From the NCBI GenBank assembly GCA_015231405.1, contig JADGBR010000012.1:41606-84065 (forward strand): a stretch of 42,460 nt of DNA, in the 5' to 3' direction. Shown piece by piece: positions 27,275 to 34,512 of this stretch. A program made the position numbers and the translations under genes. Position 1 is the first letter of the stretch; every line of letters begins with the position of its first letter. The notes below the pieces were generated by a model that saw only the letters and a program-made list of their open reading frames with translations, was not told where the DNA came from and ran no database searches. The DNA is from Candidatus Omnitrophota bacterium. GTDB taxonomy: Bacteria > Omnitrophota > Gorgyraeia > Tantalellales > Tantalellaceae.

Positions 27275-28420
27275 ATGAATCTGAATTTCGTTGAAAATCT
27301 GAACCACACCCCGTGCTACGTCGTGGACAAGGCGCTCTTAAAGCGCAATCTGGAGATCCTCGGCGGGGTTGAGAAGAAGACTGGGGCGAAGATACTTCTC
27401 GCGCTCAAGGGTTTCGCCATGTTCAGCCTGTTCCCGGTGATACGCGAATATCTTTCGGGCACGGCGGCGAGTTCTCTCTACGAGGCCAGGTTGGGATTCG
27501 AAGAGTTCGGCGAGGAAGTGCACGCTTGCGCTCCGGCTTTCAGGGACGACGAATTTGAAGATATCCTCATGTGCTCGAGCCATATCACTTTCAACTCCTT
27601 CACTCAATGGGCCAGGTTAAAGCCCAGGGTAGCGGCTTTCCCGAAACCGGTAAAATGCGCGCTCAGGATAAATCCCGAACATTCCGAGGTGAAAGTGCCG
27701 ATATACGATCCCTGCGCCCCGGGATCACGGCTCGGGATACCAATAAAAGCTTTCAGGGGAAAAGATATTGAGGGGATCAAGGGCTTACATTTTCATACTC
27801 TATGCGAATTGAATTCTGACGCTTTGGAAAGGACCCTTAAACAGGTCGAGACAAAATTCGGTGAATATCTCTATGACATGGAGTGGGTCAATTTCGGCGG
27901 CGGGCATCATATCACGAGGAACGATTACGATATCCCGAGACTGTGCCGGATCATAACGGATTTTTCAGCCAAATACAAGGTGCAGGTGTATCTGGAGCCC
28001 GGCGAGGCCATAGCGCTTAACACCGGGTACCTGGTCGCGTCCGTTCTTGACGTAATACCGTCGTCGCCGGATATCGCCATACTCGACACATCCGCCGCGG
28101 CGCATATGCCGGACGTCCTGGAGATGCCTTATAGGCCTGTCATAGCCGGGTCCGGGGACCCAGGGGAGCTGCAGCATACTTATAAACTGGGCGGGATGAC
28201 ATGCCTGGCGGGTGATATCATAGGCGAGTATTCCTTTAATAAGCCCCTTAAACCCGGGATGAGGCTTGTTTTGAAGGACATGGCGCATTACACCATGGTC
28301 AAGAACAACACTTTCAACGGCATCAACCTTCCGTCGATAGTCATATACGACCCCGACGGGAATAAGCTCGAGACGGTACGGACGTTTTCTTATGAGGATT
28401 ACAGGAATCGATTGTCGTGA
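27275..28420 (+). CDS. nspC: Carboxynorspermidine decarboxylase
   Basis: 381 residues from ATG 27275; the frame continues upstream to a TTG at 27230, but that stretch is the palindromic hairpin, so I reject it. This is a fold-III PLP enzyme of the alanine-racemase-like decarboxylase group. K45 in LLALKGFA binds PLP; GLHFHTLCE, WVNFGGGHH and the C-terminal YLEPGEA and CLAGD segments (with the catalytic cysteine) fit NspC closely. It removes the carboxyl group from carboxynorspermidine or carboxyspermidine to give the triamine. No ribosome site is evident, so translation may depend on the dehydrogenase upstream or on the hairpin. No diaminobutyrate or arginine-decarboxylase genes accompany the pair, so the diamine precursor is unclear. 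An extended -10 promoter for the next gene overlaps its stop codon. Confidence 0.92.
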   Translation: MNLNFVENLNHTPCYVVDKALLKRNLEILGGVEKKTGAKILLALKGFAMFSLFPVIREYLSGTAASSLYEARLGFEEFGEEVHACAPAFRDDEFEDILMCSSHITFNSFTQWARLKPRVAAFPKPVKCALRINPEHSEVKVPIYDPCAPGSRLGIPIKAFRGKDIEGIKGLHFHTLCELNSDALERTLKQVETKFGEYLYDMEWVNFGGGHHITRNDYDIPRLCRIITDFSAKYKVQVYLEPGEAIALNTGYLVASVLDVIPSSPDIAILDTSAAAHMPDVLEMPYRPVIAGSGDPGELQHTYKLGGMTCLAGDIIGEYSFNKPLKPGMRLVLKDMAHYTMVKNNTFNGINLPSIVIYDPDGNKLETVRTFSYEDYRNRLS

Positions 28421-28426
28421 TATAAT
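28418..28426 (+). promoter_or_regulatory. Extended -10 promoter for the DUF4870-like gene
   Basis: TGATATAAT matches the extended -10 box exactly, overlapping the nspC stop codon; a weak TTACAG lies 16 bases upstream. Transcripts would start near 28433 and carry the GGGACG hairpin in their leader. Confidence 0.55.
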
Positions 28427-28445
28427 AAGTTGTTAAGCGAAGTTT

Positions 28446-28530
28446 CCGTGGGACGTAGGACGTGGGACGTTGGACGTTTTTTGGAGAACTTAACTGGAAC
28501 GTCCCACATCCTACGTCTCACGTCCTATGG
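28446..28530. repeat. GGGACG-word hairpin (family A)
   Basis: CCGTGGGACGTAGGACGTG on the left and CGTCCCACATCCTACGTC, CGTCCTATGG on the right. It follows nspC and is in the leader of the DUF4870-like gene. Confidence 0.85.
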
Positions 28531-28569
28531 TACATATAGCCTTGACAATTAATAACACAGGAGGAAAGA

Positions 28570-28914
28570 ATGGATATCAAGGAAAAAGGGACTACGTCGC
28601 TTGGGCTCAGCGGTAATGTGGCCGCGCTATTGTCTTATCTTGGCGGTTTCGTCACCGGGGGGATATTTCTTTTACTGGAGAAAGAGAACAAGTACGTGCG
28701 TTTTCATGCCATGCAGTCCGTGGTCGTCTTCGGCGGGCTATTCATAATAAACCTGGCGATAGGCCTGATCCTGCCTTTTGGGGTAAAAAATCTTCTTTCT
28801 ACCCTTATAGGTTTCCTCAGCGTGGTGCTGTGGGTGGTCCTTATGGTAAAGGGATACCAGGGCGAGGATTTTAAGGTGCCTGTCGCGGGGGATGTGGCGG
28901 AGAAGCATATCTAG
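28570..28914 (+). CDS. Small DUF4870/Tic20-like membrane protein
   Basis: 114 residues with three hydrophobic segments: NVAALLSYLGGFVTGGIFLLL, VVVFGGLFIINLAIGLILPF and LIGFLSVVLWVVLMVKGYQG. The pattern, and the motif KYVRFHAMQS after the first segment, are typical of the DUF4870 (Tic20-like) family of small inner-membrane proteins whose function is not established. The ribosome site is strong (CAGGAGGAAAG). The gene is monocistronic, converges with ptsI, and the two share a hairpin between their ends that could terminate both transcripts. Confidence 0.88.
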   Translation: MDIKEKGTTSLGLSGNVAALLSYLGGFVTGGIFLLLEKENKYVRFHAMQSVVVFGGLFIINLAIGLILPFGVKNLLSTLIGFLSVVLWVVLMVKGYQGEDFKVPVAGDVAEKHI

Positions 28915-28916
28915 TA

Positions 28917-28980
28917 AAAGACCATGGACCTTAATGTTGTAAAAACAGTATCCTTTTAAAGGTCTATAGTCCATGGTCCA
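28917..28980. repeat. CCATGG-word hairpin between convergent genes (family B)
   Basis: GACCATGGACCTT pairs with AAGGTCTATAGTCCATGGTC, which has five extra bases. It occupies the whole gap between two convergent genes and may terminate both. Confidence 0.8.
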
Positions 28981-28982
28981 AG

Positions 28983-30701
28983 TTAAACGAACTTCGAGAA
29001 GAACTTGTCTATTTCCTCGCGGGTGTGGAGCTTGTAGTAGTCTTTCAGGAGATCGCCGGGTGTTTCATTGCCGATATGCATGATGGAGCATTTTATGTCG
29101 TCGAATTTTGACGGGGTTACGCTGAAGCTTTTAAGGCCCGCCGCTATGAGGAGCGGATAGAATTCCTCGAACGACGAAACCTCGCCGCAAAGGCATACTT
29201 CTTTCTTCGCTTTTCGGGCTTCCTTGACAATTATCTCTATGTATTTCATGAGGGCCGGGTGAAGGATGTGGTACCTCTTTTCGGTCATGGAGGTGTTCCT
29301 CGATACCGCCAGGGCGTACTGCAGCAGGTCGTTGGTCCCGATATTGACGAAATCCACCTCTTGGAATATCTCGGATGAAGACATAACGGCTGCCGGGGTC
29401 TCGATCATGACCCCTTCGGGTATCTTTACAGGGTTAAATGGTACTTTCGCCCTTTTAAGCTTCAGCTTCGCCTCGTTCATGAGTTTTCTGAACGGTTGTA
29501 TGTCGTTCGTGTCCGATATCATCGGGTAAAGCACACGGAGATTGTTTCCGGTGTTCGCTCTTAGAAGCGCCTTGATCTGGGTCAGATACAGGTCAGGAAA
29601 AGTCTCGACGGCGAACGAGCCCCGGAGGCCCATGCAAGGGTCGGTGTTAGGGGGCAGCTCCAGGAAAAGCGGTACTTTGTCGGCGCCGATGTCGAGAAGC
29701 CTGGCCGATACCGGCTTACCCCGGGTCGAGTCGAGTATTTTTTTGTACATGGCGTATTGTTCCTCTTCGGTGGGCGCGTAGTTCCTCTGCGTGAAAAGGA
29801 ATTCGGTCCGGAGGAGGCCTATGCCGTCGTGCCCGAGGGCCTCGGCCCTTTCCGATTCCTCCGGGGTGCTGATGTTGATCTTCAGGGTTATCTTCTTCCC
29901 GGTGTTCGTCGCTGTCGGAAAGTTCTTTTTTGCGACGCATACCAGTTTCTTCTTTTTTAAGGACTCTATCTTCCTGTTATAGTAATCGGTTGTTTTGGCG
30001 TCAGGATCGACTATGACCTTTCCCAGGGAGCCGTCGACCGCGAGTATAGTGCCGCAGGATATCGTCCCTACATCGACGCCTAAAACGATCGGTACGCCGA
30101 GTGAGCGGGCGAGTATGGTGGCGTGGTTCGTGAGCCCGCCCTGCTTGGATACAAAAGCCAGAACGTCCTCCGCCGCGAGGTCGAGGACAAGCGACGGGAT
30201 CAGCCTGTCGGCGACAACTATTACCGGGCGGATCTTTTCCGCCGGGCAAAGGGCCTGTGCGGATTTTGACCCGAGCTTTTCAAGGATGCGGTTCCTGGTA
30301 TCGATAAAATCATGTATCAGCTCCGCGAAATGCCCTTCGAGATTGCTGTATTTATCGATATATTCGGCGAATACCGTTTCGAGGGCGCTCTCTGCGTTCA
30401 CCTTCTGGTTAAGGATGGAGTGATAGACCTTTTTGTGTATTTCCGCGTCCTCGAGGATAGTGAGATGCGCGTGGAATATGTCAGCCGCGTCCCGGTCGAA
30501 GGACTCCCTCGCGTTCTTTATCATAGTACGCATTTCCGACTGGGCTTCCTTAAAAGAGGAATCCGCGCGGTATATCTCTTTTTCTATATCTCCTGAGTCT
30601 ACCGTGTAGTGGGGAATATGGCTCTTCTCCTCCGAAGAGAAGAGGGAAACCGGCCCCAAGGCCATACCCGAAGCGGCGGACATCCCTTTAAAGATCTTCA
30701 T
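28983..30701 (-). CDS. ptsI: Phosphoenolpyruvate-protein phosphotransferase, PTS enzyme I
   Basis: 572 residues, the normal enzyme I length, and the only protein gene on the minus strand here. The N-terminal domain begins FKGMSAASGMALGPV. The phosphorylated histidine is H193 in GGLTNHATILARSLG. The PEP-binding barrel shows GIGLLRTEFLF, the MGLRGSF arginine loop, and CLCGE near the end. Enzyme I takes phosphate from PEP and passes it to HPr; it lacks the GAF domain of the nitrogen paralogue. HPr and sugar permeases are not in the window, so whether it drives sugar uptake or only regulation cannot be decided. A TTGATT-N17-GATACT promoter precedes it and a shared hairpin follows its end. Confidence 0.95.
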   Translation of the reverse strand: MKIFKGMSAASGMALGPVSLFSSEEKSHIPHYTVDSGDIEKEIYRADSSFKEAQSEMRTMIKNARESFDRDAADIFHAHLTILEDAEIHKKVYHSILNQKVNAESALETVFAEYIDKYSNLEGHFAELIHDFIDTRNRILEKLGSKSAQALCPAEKIRPVIVVADRLIPSLVLDLAAEDVLAFVSKQGGLTNHATILARSLGVPIVLGVDVGTISCGTILAVDGSLGKVIVDPDAKTTDYYNRKIESLKKKKLVCVAKKNFPTATNTGKKITLKINISTPEESERAEALGHDGIGLLRTEFLFTQRNYAPTEEEQYAMYKKILDSTRGKPVSARLLDIGADKVPLFLELPPNTDPCMGLRGSFAVETFPDLYLTQIKALLRANTGNNLRVLYPMISDTNDIQPFRKLMNEAKLKLKRAKVPFNPVKIPEGVMIETPAAVMSSSEIFQEVDFVNIGTNDLLQYALAVSRNTSMTEKRYHILHPALMKYIEIIVKEARKAKKEVCLCGEVSSFEEFYPLLIAAGLKSFSVTPSKFDDIKCSIMHIGNETPGDLLKDYYKLHTREEIDKFFSKFV

Positions 30702-30725
30702 TGAATATCTCCCTATTTATTAACA

Positions 30726-30754
30726 AGTATCCTGCATAACACCCCAATAATCAA
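30726..30754 (-). promoter_or_regulatory. Probable ptsI promoter
   Basis: Read on the minus strand: TTGATT (30754-30749), 17-base spacer, GATACT (30731-30726). The expected start is near 30719, leaving a short leader with GGGAGAT as ribosome site. Confidence 0.5.
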
Positions 30755-30759
30755 GTAAA

Positions 30760-30788
30760 TTGACATTTTTTTGTTATTATGTTAATTT
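30760..30788 (+). promoter_or_regulatory. Promoter of the tRNA-Cys unit
   Basis: A perfect TTGACA at 30760-30765, a 17-base spacer and a weak TAATTT at 30783-30788. It is divergent from the ptsI promoter. Confidence 0.55.
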
Positions 30789-30834
30789 AGCAGCCGGATA
30801 TCAACCTGGGCGCGAAAAAGAGGGGCTCAGGCCT

Positions 30835-30908
30835 GGCGCGGTGGCCGAGAAGCTAGGCAGCGGTCTGCAAAACCGTCCACACCGGTGCGAATCCGGTCCG
30901 CGCCTCCA
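30835..30908 (+). tRNA. tRNA-Cys (GCA)
   Basis: The acceptor stem GGCGCGG (30835-30841) pairs with CCGCGCC (30898-30904). The anticodon loop CTGCAAA gives GCA, reading cysteine codons. The discriminator base is T, the expected identity element for cysteine, and CCA (30906-30908) is encoded. An element of about 155 bases begins at the next base. Confidence 0.95.
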
Positions 30909-31063
30909 ACCTTCGCTACATATGTTAAAGAGCTTATAGCTTCGGTTGGCGTCGGCCCGCTTTGCGGGCCTTGCCAGACGTGGTGTATACAGAAAAGCGA
31001 CGAAGTCCGCCGAAGCTGTGTAAGCTTTTCATATAAAAGCGAAGGCGGAAGGCGGGCAGAACG
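30909..31063 (+). repeat. tRNA-trailer repeat element, copy 1
   Basis: It starts directly after the tRNA-Cys CCA with ACCTTCGCTACATAT and ends GGCGGGCAGAACG. It contains a hairpin GGCCCGC-TTT-GCGGGCC (30954-30970). The tRNA end plus its first bases (CCAACC, 30906-30911) pair with GGTTGG (30944-30949). Copy 2 follows tRNA-Val. No reading frame or target-site duplication is seen. Confidence 0.8.
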
Positions 31064-31082
31064 AGTAACACCGATCAAAAAG

Positions 31083-31169
31083 GGGCGAGTGGCGGAATGG
31101 CAGACGCAAGGGACTTAAAATCCCTCGGCCCATAAAGTCGTGAGAGTTCGAGTCTCTCCTCGCCCACCA
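31083..31169 (+). tRNA. tRNA-Leu (TAA)
   Basis: Acceptor GGGCGAG (31083-31089) pairs with CTCGCCC (31159-31165); the discriminator is A and CCA is encoded (31167-31169). The anticodon is TAA and a variable arm is present, as expected for a leucine class II tRNA. Unlike its neighbours it is not followed by the trailer element, but by a short inverted repeat (TCCAATTT / AAATTTGGA). Confidence 0.93.
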
Positions 31170-31203
31170 GTTCCAATTTGTTGATGAAAATTTGGACTAA
31201 TGC

Positions 31204-31232
31204 TTGAATGACGGCGCGAAATATGCTATTGT
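31204..31232 (+). promoter_or_regulatory. Promoter of tRNA-Val
   Basis: TTGAAT at 31204-31209, a 17-base spacer and TATTGT at 31227-31232; predicted start about 4 bases before the tRNA. Confidence 0.6.
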
Positions 31233-31242
31233 ATCGTGTTAT

Positions 31243-31319
31243 GGGCGGTTAGCTCAGCTGGTTAGAGCGCCACGTTGACATCGTGGAGGTCACTGGTTCG
31301 ATCCCAGTATCGCCCACCA
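31243..31319 (+). tRNA. tRNA-Val (GAC)
   Basis: Acceptor GGGCGGT (31243-31249) pairs with ATCGCCC (31309-31315), discriminator A, CCA encoded. The anticodon stem CCACG/CGTGG encloses TTGACAT, anticodon GAC for valine. The second copy of the trailer element starts at the next base. Confidence 0.95.
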
Positions 31320-31469
31320 ACCTTCGCTACATATATAAGGAGCTTATAGCTTCGGTTGGCTGCGGTCCGCTTTGCGGACCTTGCCAGACGAGTTGTATAC
31401 AGAAAAGCGAAGGTTGCCCGCCGTAGCCGAATAATATTTAAATAGTTTGGCGAAGGCGGGCAGAAAACG
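31320..31469 (+). repeat. tRNA-trailer repeat element, copy 2
   Basis: It aligns with copy 1 over its first 100 bases with few changes. The central hairpin is GGTCCGC-TTT-GCGGACC (31364-31380), so one C-G pair of copy 1 is T-A here, a compensatory change. The CCAACC that spans the tRNA-Val end (31317-31322) again pairs with GGTTGG (31354-31359). The last part (CGAAGGCGGGCAG) is shared; the stretch before it has diverged. Confidence 0.8.
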
Positions 31470-31514
31470 CTAAACTAATCGGGAATCGATAGTTAACAAT
31501 TAAATAATAATCGC

Positions 31515-33254
31515 ATGTCTAAAAAACCCGACGAACAACTCCAGACCCTACGTCACAGCGCGGCGCATATTATGGCCGACGCGGTGCAACGTCTTTTTCC
31601 GGGTACTAAGCTCGGGATAGGTCCGGCCATTGACGACGGTTTCTACTACGATTTCGACAGCCCCACGGTATTTACGCCCGAGGACCTTCCTAGAATAGAG
31701 GAAGAGATGGCGAAGGTAATTAAAGAGGGCGCTGAATTCAAGAAAAGGGTGCTGTCAAGGGACGAGGCCCGGGATCTTTTCGGCTCGAAAGGCGAGAAAT
31801 ACAAGGTCGAGCTGCTGGACGCGCTTGATCCTTCGGAAGAAATATCCGTTTACTCTCACGGCGCTTTTACCGATCTTTGCAGGGGACCCCATATCGAGAC
31901 CGCTAATAAGGTCAAAGCCTTCAAGCTTCTTACCCTGGCCGGTGCTTACTGGAAAGGTTCCGAAAAGAACGCCATGCTGCAGAGGATATACGGCACCGCA
32001 TTTATGGACAGGGACGCCTTGAAAACTTATATTACCCTCCGCGAGGAAGCCGCTAAAAGGGACCACAGGAAGCTGGGGAAAGAGCTGGACCTTTTCAGTT
32101 TCAACGACGCCGCGGGAGCGGGACTCGTGATCTACCATCCTAAAGGCGCTATGCTGAGGATGCTCATCGCGGAGTACATCACGAAAAAACATATTGAAAA
32201 AGGGTATGAGCTTATTTCAAGCCCCCAGATACTTAAAAGCGATATATGGGTCAGGTCCGGCCATTACGGGTATTACAAAGAAAATATGTACATCTTTGAA
32301 AGCGACGATACCGAATACGCCGTAAAGCCGATGAACTGCCCCGGGCACATAATCGTTTACGCTTCCCAGACCCGAAGTTACCGTGAGTTCCCGATAAGAT
32401 ATTTCGAGCTCGGGCATGTGCACAGGCACGAGAAATCGGGGGTGCTGCACGGCCTTCTCCGTGTAAGGGGGTTCACGCAGGACGACGCGCATCTTTTCTG
32501 CCTGCCTGAACAGGTTGAGACGGAAATATGCGCCGTTATGGATTTCGTCAAGGAGACGCTTCTTGTATTCGGGTTCAAGGAATTCGAGGTGGAGCTGTCC
32601 ACAAGGCCCGAGAAATCTATAGGTTCCGATGAAATGTGGGAACAGGCTACCCGGGCGCTAAGAAATTCGCTGGAAAAAAATAAAATACCCTATGAAATAA
32701 ACGAAGGCGACGGGGCCTTTTACGGGCCGAAGATAGATATTAAGCTTAAAGACGCCCTATCAAGATCATGGCAGTGCGCTACTATTCAGTGCGATTTCGC
32801 TTTGCCGGAGAGGTTCGACCTTAAATATGTCGATTCGGACGGGAAGGAAAAACGGCCGATAATGCTGCACAGGGTCATACTCGGCAGCCTCGAGAGGTTC
32901 ATCGGAGCTTTGATCGAGCAATATGCCGGGGCGTTCCCGTTATGGCTGGCGCCTGTGCAGGTAAAGGTCATACCGATAGCCGAGGCGCATTTCGATTACG
33001 CCGTAAAAATTAAGGAGCTATTGACCGTTTCCGGGTTCCGTGTCGAGCTCGATCTCCGCAGCGAAAAATTCCAGAAGAAGATCAGGGACGCGGAGCTCGC
33101 GAAAATACCTTATATGGCGGTGGTCGGCGCCAAAGAGATGGAGGACGGAACGGTCGCCGTGAGGAGCAAGAAGCGCGGACAGGCCGGAGTGGTAAACAAA
33201 ACAGAATTTGTAGAACAACTAAGAAAAGAAGTAGAACAAAAAGCCGATTTATAA
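31515..33254 (+). CDS. thrS: Threonyl-tRNA synthetase lacking the TGS domain
   Basis: 579 residues; typical bacterial enzymes have about 640 and an N-terminal TGS domain. Here the protein begins almost at once with the editing domain (LRHSAAHIMADAVQRLFPG, and later HIETANKVKAFKLL). The catalytic core is complete: PMNCPGHI with the zinc cysteine, RHEKSGVLHGLLRVRGFTQDDAHLF as motif 2, and HRVILGSLERFIGALIEQ as motif 3. The C-terminal anticodon-binding domain is present (VQVKVIPI, LRSEKFQKKIRDAE). It attaches threonine to its tRNA and can probably still edit. No ribosome site is visible before the ATG, and no coding upstream could supply a TGS domain. It leads the infC-rpmI-rplT-pheST gene string. 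Confidence 0.95.
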   Translation: MSKKPDEQLQTLRHSAAHIMADAVQRLFPGTKLGIGPAIDDGFYYDFDSPTVFTPEDLPRIEEEMAKVIKEGAEFKKRVLSRDEARDLFGSKGEKYKVELLDALDPSEEISVYSHGAFTDLCRGPHIETANKVKAFKLLTLAGAYWKGSEKNAMLQRIYGTAFMDRDALKTYITLREEAAKRDHRKLGKELDLFSFNDAAGAGLVIYHPKGAMLRMLIAEYITKKHIEKGYELISSPQILKSDIWVRSGHYGYYKENMYIFESDDTEYAVKPMNCPGHIIVYASQTRSYREFPIRYFELGHVHRHEKSGVLHGLLRVRGFTQDDAHLFCLPEQVETEICAVMDFVKETLLVFGFKEFEVELSTRPEKSIGSDEMWEQATRALRNSLEKNKIPYEINEGDGAFYGPKIDIKLKDALSRSWQCATIQCDFALPERFDLKYVDSDGKEKRPIMLHRVILGSLERFIGALIEQYAGAFPLWLAPVQVKVIPIAEAHFDYAVKIKELLTVSGFRVELDLRSEKFQKKIRDAELAKIPYMAVVGAKEMEDGTVAVRSKKRGQAGVVNKTEFVEQLRKEVEQKADL

Positions 33255-33260
33255 TATAAT

Positions 33261-33318
33261 AACCGCGTTATTTTATAAGAAAATTTTCCAAAGCGGTTAA
33301 CGCGTCTTAAATTTTTTT
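33261..33318 (+). promoter_or_regulatory. Possible attenuator in the infC leader
   Basis: CGCGTTA (33264-33270) can pair with TAACGCG (33298-33304), followed after 7 bases by seven T residues. A competing pairing AACCGC (33261-33266) with GCGGTT (33293-33298) overlaps it. In Bacillus the infC-rpmI-rplT leader is controlled by L20 through a terminator; a similar role here is inference. Confidence 0.4.
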
Positions 33319-33333
33319 ATTTGGAGGTGGAAT

Positions 33334-33921
33334 ATCGTTTTCACGAAACCTAATAATCCGGGCGGCGGTTTCAACCGGTCTAATTTCAACAGGGACAGGG
33401 ACAGGGCCAGGAGCGGCGACCATACAAGGATAAACCAGGAGATCAGGGCTTCGAAAGTAAGGCTTATCGACGAGGAAGGCAATCAGTTGGGTGTTTTTGA
33501 GATACGGGATGCGGCGCAAAAGGCTAAGGACGCGGCTCTCGACCTCGTAGAAGTTTCCCCCACCACGGTGCCGCCGGTGTGCAGGATAATGGACTACGGG
33601 AAATTCAAGTACGACCAGGAAAAAAAGAAGAAAGTGGCCAGAAAAAAACAACATGTGGTGCAGACCAAGGAAATGAGGTTCAAACCGAGGATAGAAGAGA
33701 ACGATTACCAGGTCAAGATCAAGCACATTAAGGAATTCCTCGAGGCTAAGGATAAGGTCAGGATAACGCTCCGTTTCAGGGGAAGGGAAGTATCCCACCA
33801 GGAGCTCGGGGAAGAATTGCTGAACCGTGTGGCCAATGATATCGCCCCGTGGGGAGAAATAGATGGCAGCCCGAAAGTTATGGGCAAGACCATAATCATG
33901 AACATAACACCTAAAAAGTAG
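33334..33921 (+). CDS. infC: Translation initiation factor IF-3, ATC start codon
   Basis: 195 residues when started at the ATC at 33334, which follows GGAGGT with 5 bases between. The first in-frame ATG (33487) would delete the conserved N-terminal segment [22 protein letters not shown], so it cannot be the real start. Rare start codons such as ATT or ATC are characteristic of infC, where IF-3 rejects its own start and so regulates itself. Before the conserved region is a basic Asn/Arg/Asp-rich extension. The C-terminal domain ([31 protein letters not shown]) is intact. IF-3 binds the 30S subunit and checks start codon and initiator tRNA. It is followed after 13 bases by rpmI. Confidence 0.93.
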   Translation: MVFTKPNNPGGGFNRSNFNRDRDRARSGDHTRINQEIRASKVRLIDEEGNQLGVFEIRDAAQKAKDAALDLVEVSPTTVPPVCRIMDYGKFKYDQEKKKKVARKKQHVVQTKEMRFKPRIEENDYQVKIKHIKEFLEAKDKVRITLRFRGREVSHQELGEELLNRVANDIAPWGEIDGSPKVMGKTIIMNITPKK

Positions 33922-33934
33922 AAGGACGGGGAAA

Positions 33935-34138
33935 ATGCCTAAACTCAAGACTCATAAAGGCGCTAAAAAAAGAGTGAGGTTGTCTAAGAGCGGGAAGATA
34001 AAACGTTCGAGGGCCTGTAAGGGCCATATTCTTACCAAAAAGACGACGAAAAGGAAAAGGCACCTTGCTCAATCCACGGTGGTTCATAAGGTAATGCATA
34101 GCACGATAACGCATCTCTTGCCTTATGGTTTAGAGTAA
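33935..34138 (+). CDS. rpmI: 50S ribosomal protein L35
   Basis: 67 residues, the normal size, very basic, starting [23 protein letters not shown] and containing the typical [14 protein letters not shown] segment. It is a small 23S rRNA-binding protein of the large subunit. It lies 13 bases after infC and 20 bases before rplT, the conserved bacterial order. The ribosome site is GAAGGACGGGG. Confidence 0.96.
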   Translation: MPKLKTHKGAKKRVRLSKSGKIKRSRACKGHILTKKTTKRKRHLAQSTVVHKVMHSTITHLLPYGLE

Positions 34139-34158
34139 GTAATTGAAAAGGAGAAGTA

Positions 34159-34506
34159 ATGGTAAAAGCAAAATTCGCGGTAAGTTCCCGCAGGCGTCGC
34201 AGGAAAACAATGAAATTCGTCAAGGGCCAGGTGGGCGGCAGGTCCAAGTTACTGAGGACAGCCAAGGACGCCCAGAGAAGGGCCCTTGTTTCCAACTTTA
34301 GGGACAGGAAAAGGAAAAAATCCGAATACCGGTCGCTTTGGATAATCAGGATAAACGCGGCCTGTAAGCTGGAAGGAATGTCCTATAGTAAACTCATTTC
34401 CGCTCTTAAGATCGCTAACGTCATTTTGAACCGTAAGATGATCGCGGAAATAGCGCTTTCCGACCTACAGGGTTTCAAGGCGCTGGTAGCTAAAGTTAAA
34501 AAATGA
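34159..34506 (+). CDS. rplT: 50S ribosomal protein L20
   Basis: 115 residues, close to the usual 117-119. The N-terminal basic extension (SSRRRRRKTMKFVKGQ in modified form as SSRRRRRK) and the globular part (DRKRKKSEYRSLWIIRINAAC, GMSYSKLISALKIANVILNRKMIAEIA) are diagnostic. L20 binds 23S rRNA early in assembly and in several bacteria represses its own operon by binding a leader or inter-gene structure. It is preceded by AAAAGGAGAAG. Confidence 0.96.
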   Translation: MVKAKFAVSSRRRRRKTMKFVKGQVGGRSKLLRTAKDAQRRALVSNFRDRKRKKSEYRSLWIIRINAACKLEGMSYSKLISALKIANVILNRKMIAEIALSDLQGFKALVAKVKK

Positions 34507-34512
34507 CATTAC

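Noticed and set aside
28542-28570. TTGACA at 28542 as a -35 box
   Set aside because: The matching -10 position falls on the ribosome site and start codon of the small membrane protein, with no TATAAT-like sequence.
30909-31469. The two tRNA-adjacent repeats as attachment sites of an integrated element
   Set aside because: The repeats lie outside the tRNAs and not within their 3' ends, only 0.4 kb and two tRNAs lie between their starts, and no integrase is present.
33487-33921. ATG at 33487 as the infC start
   Set aside because: It would remove the universally conserved IF-3 N-terminal segment that is encoded in frame upstream with a good ribosome site at an ATC.
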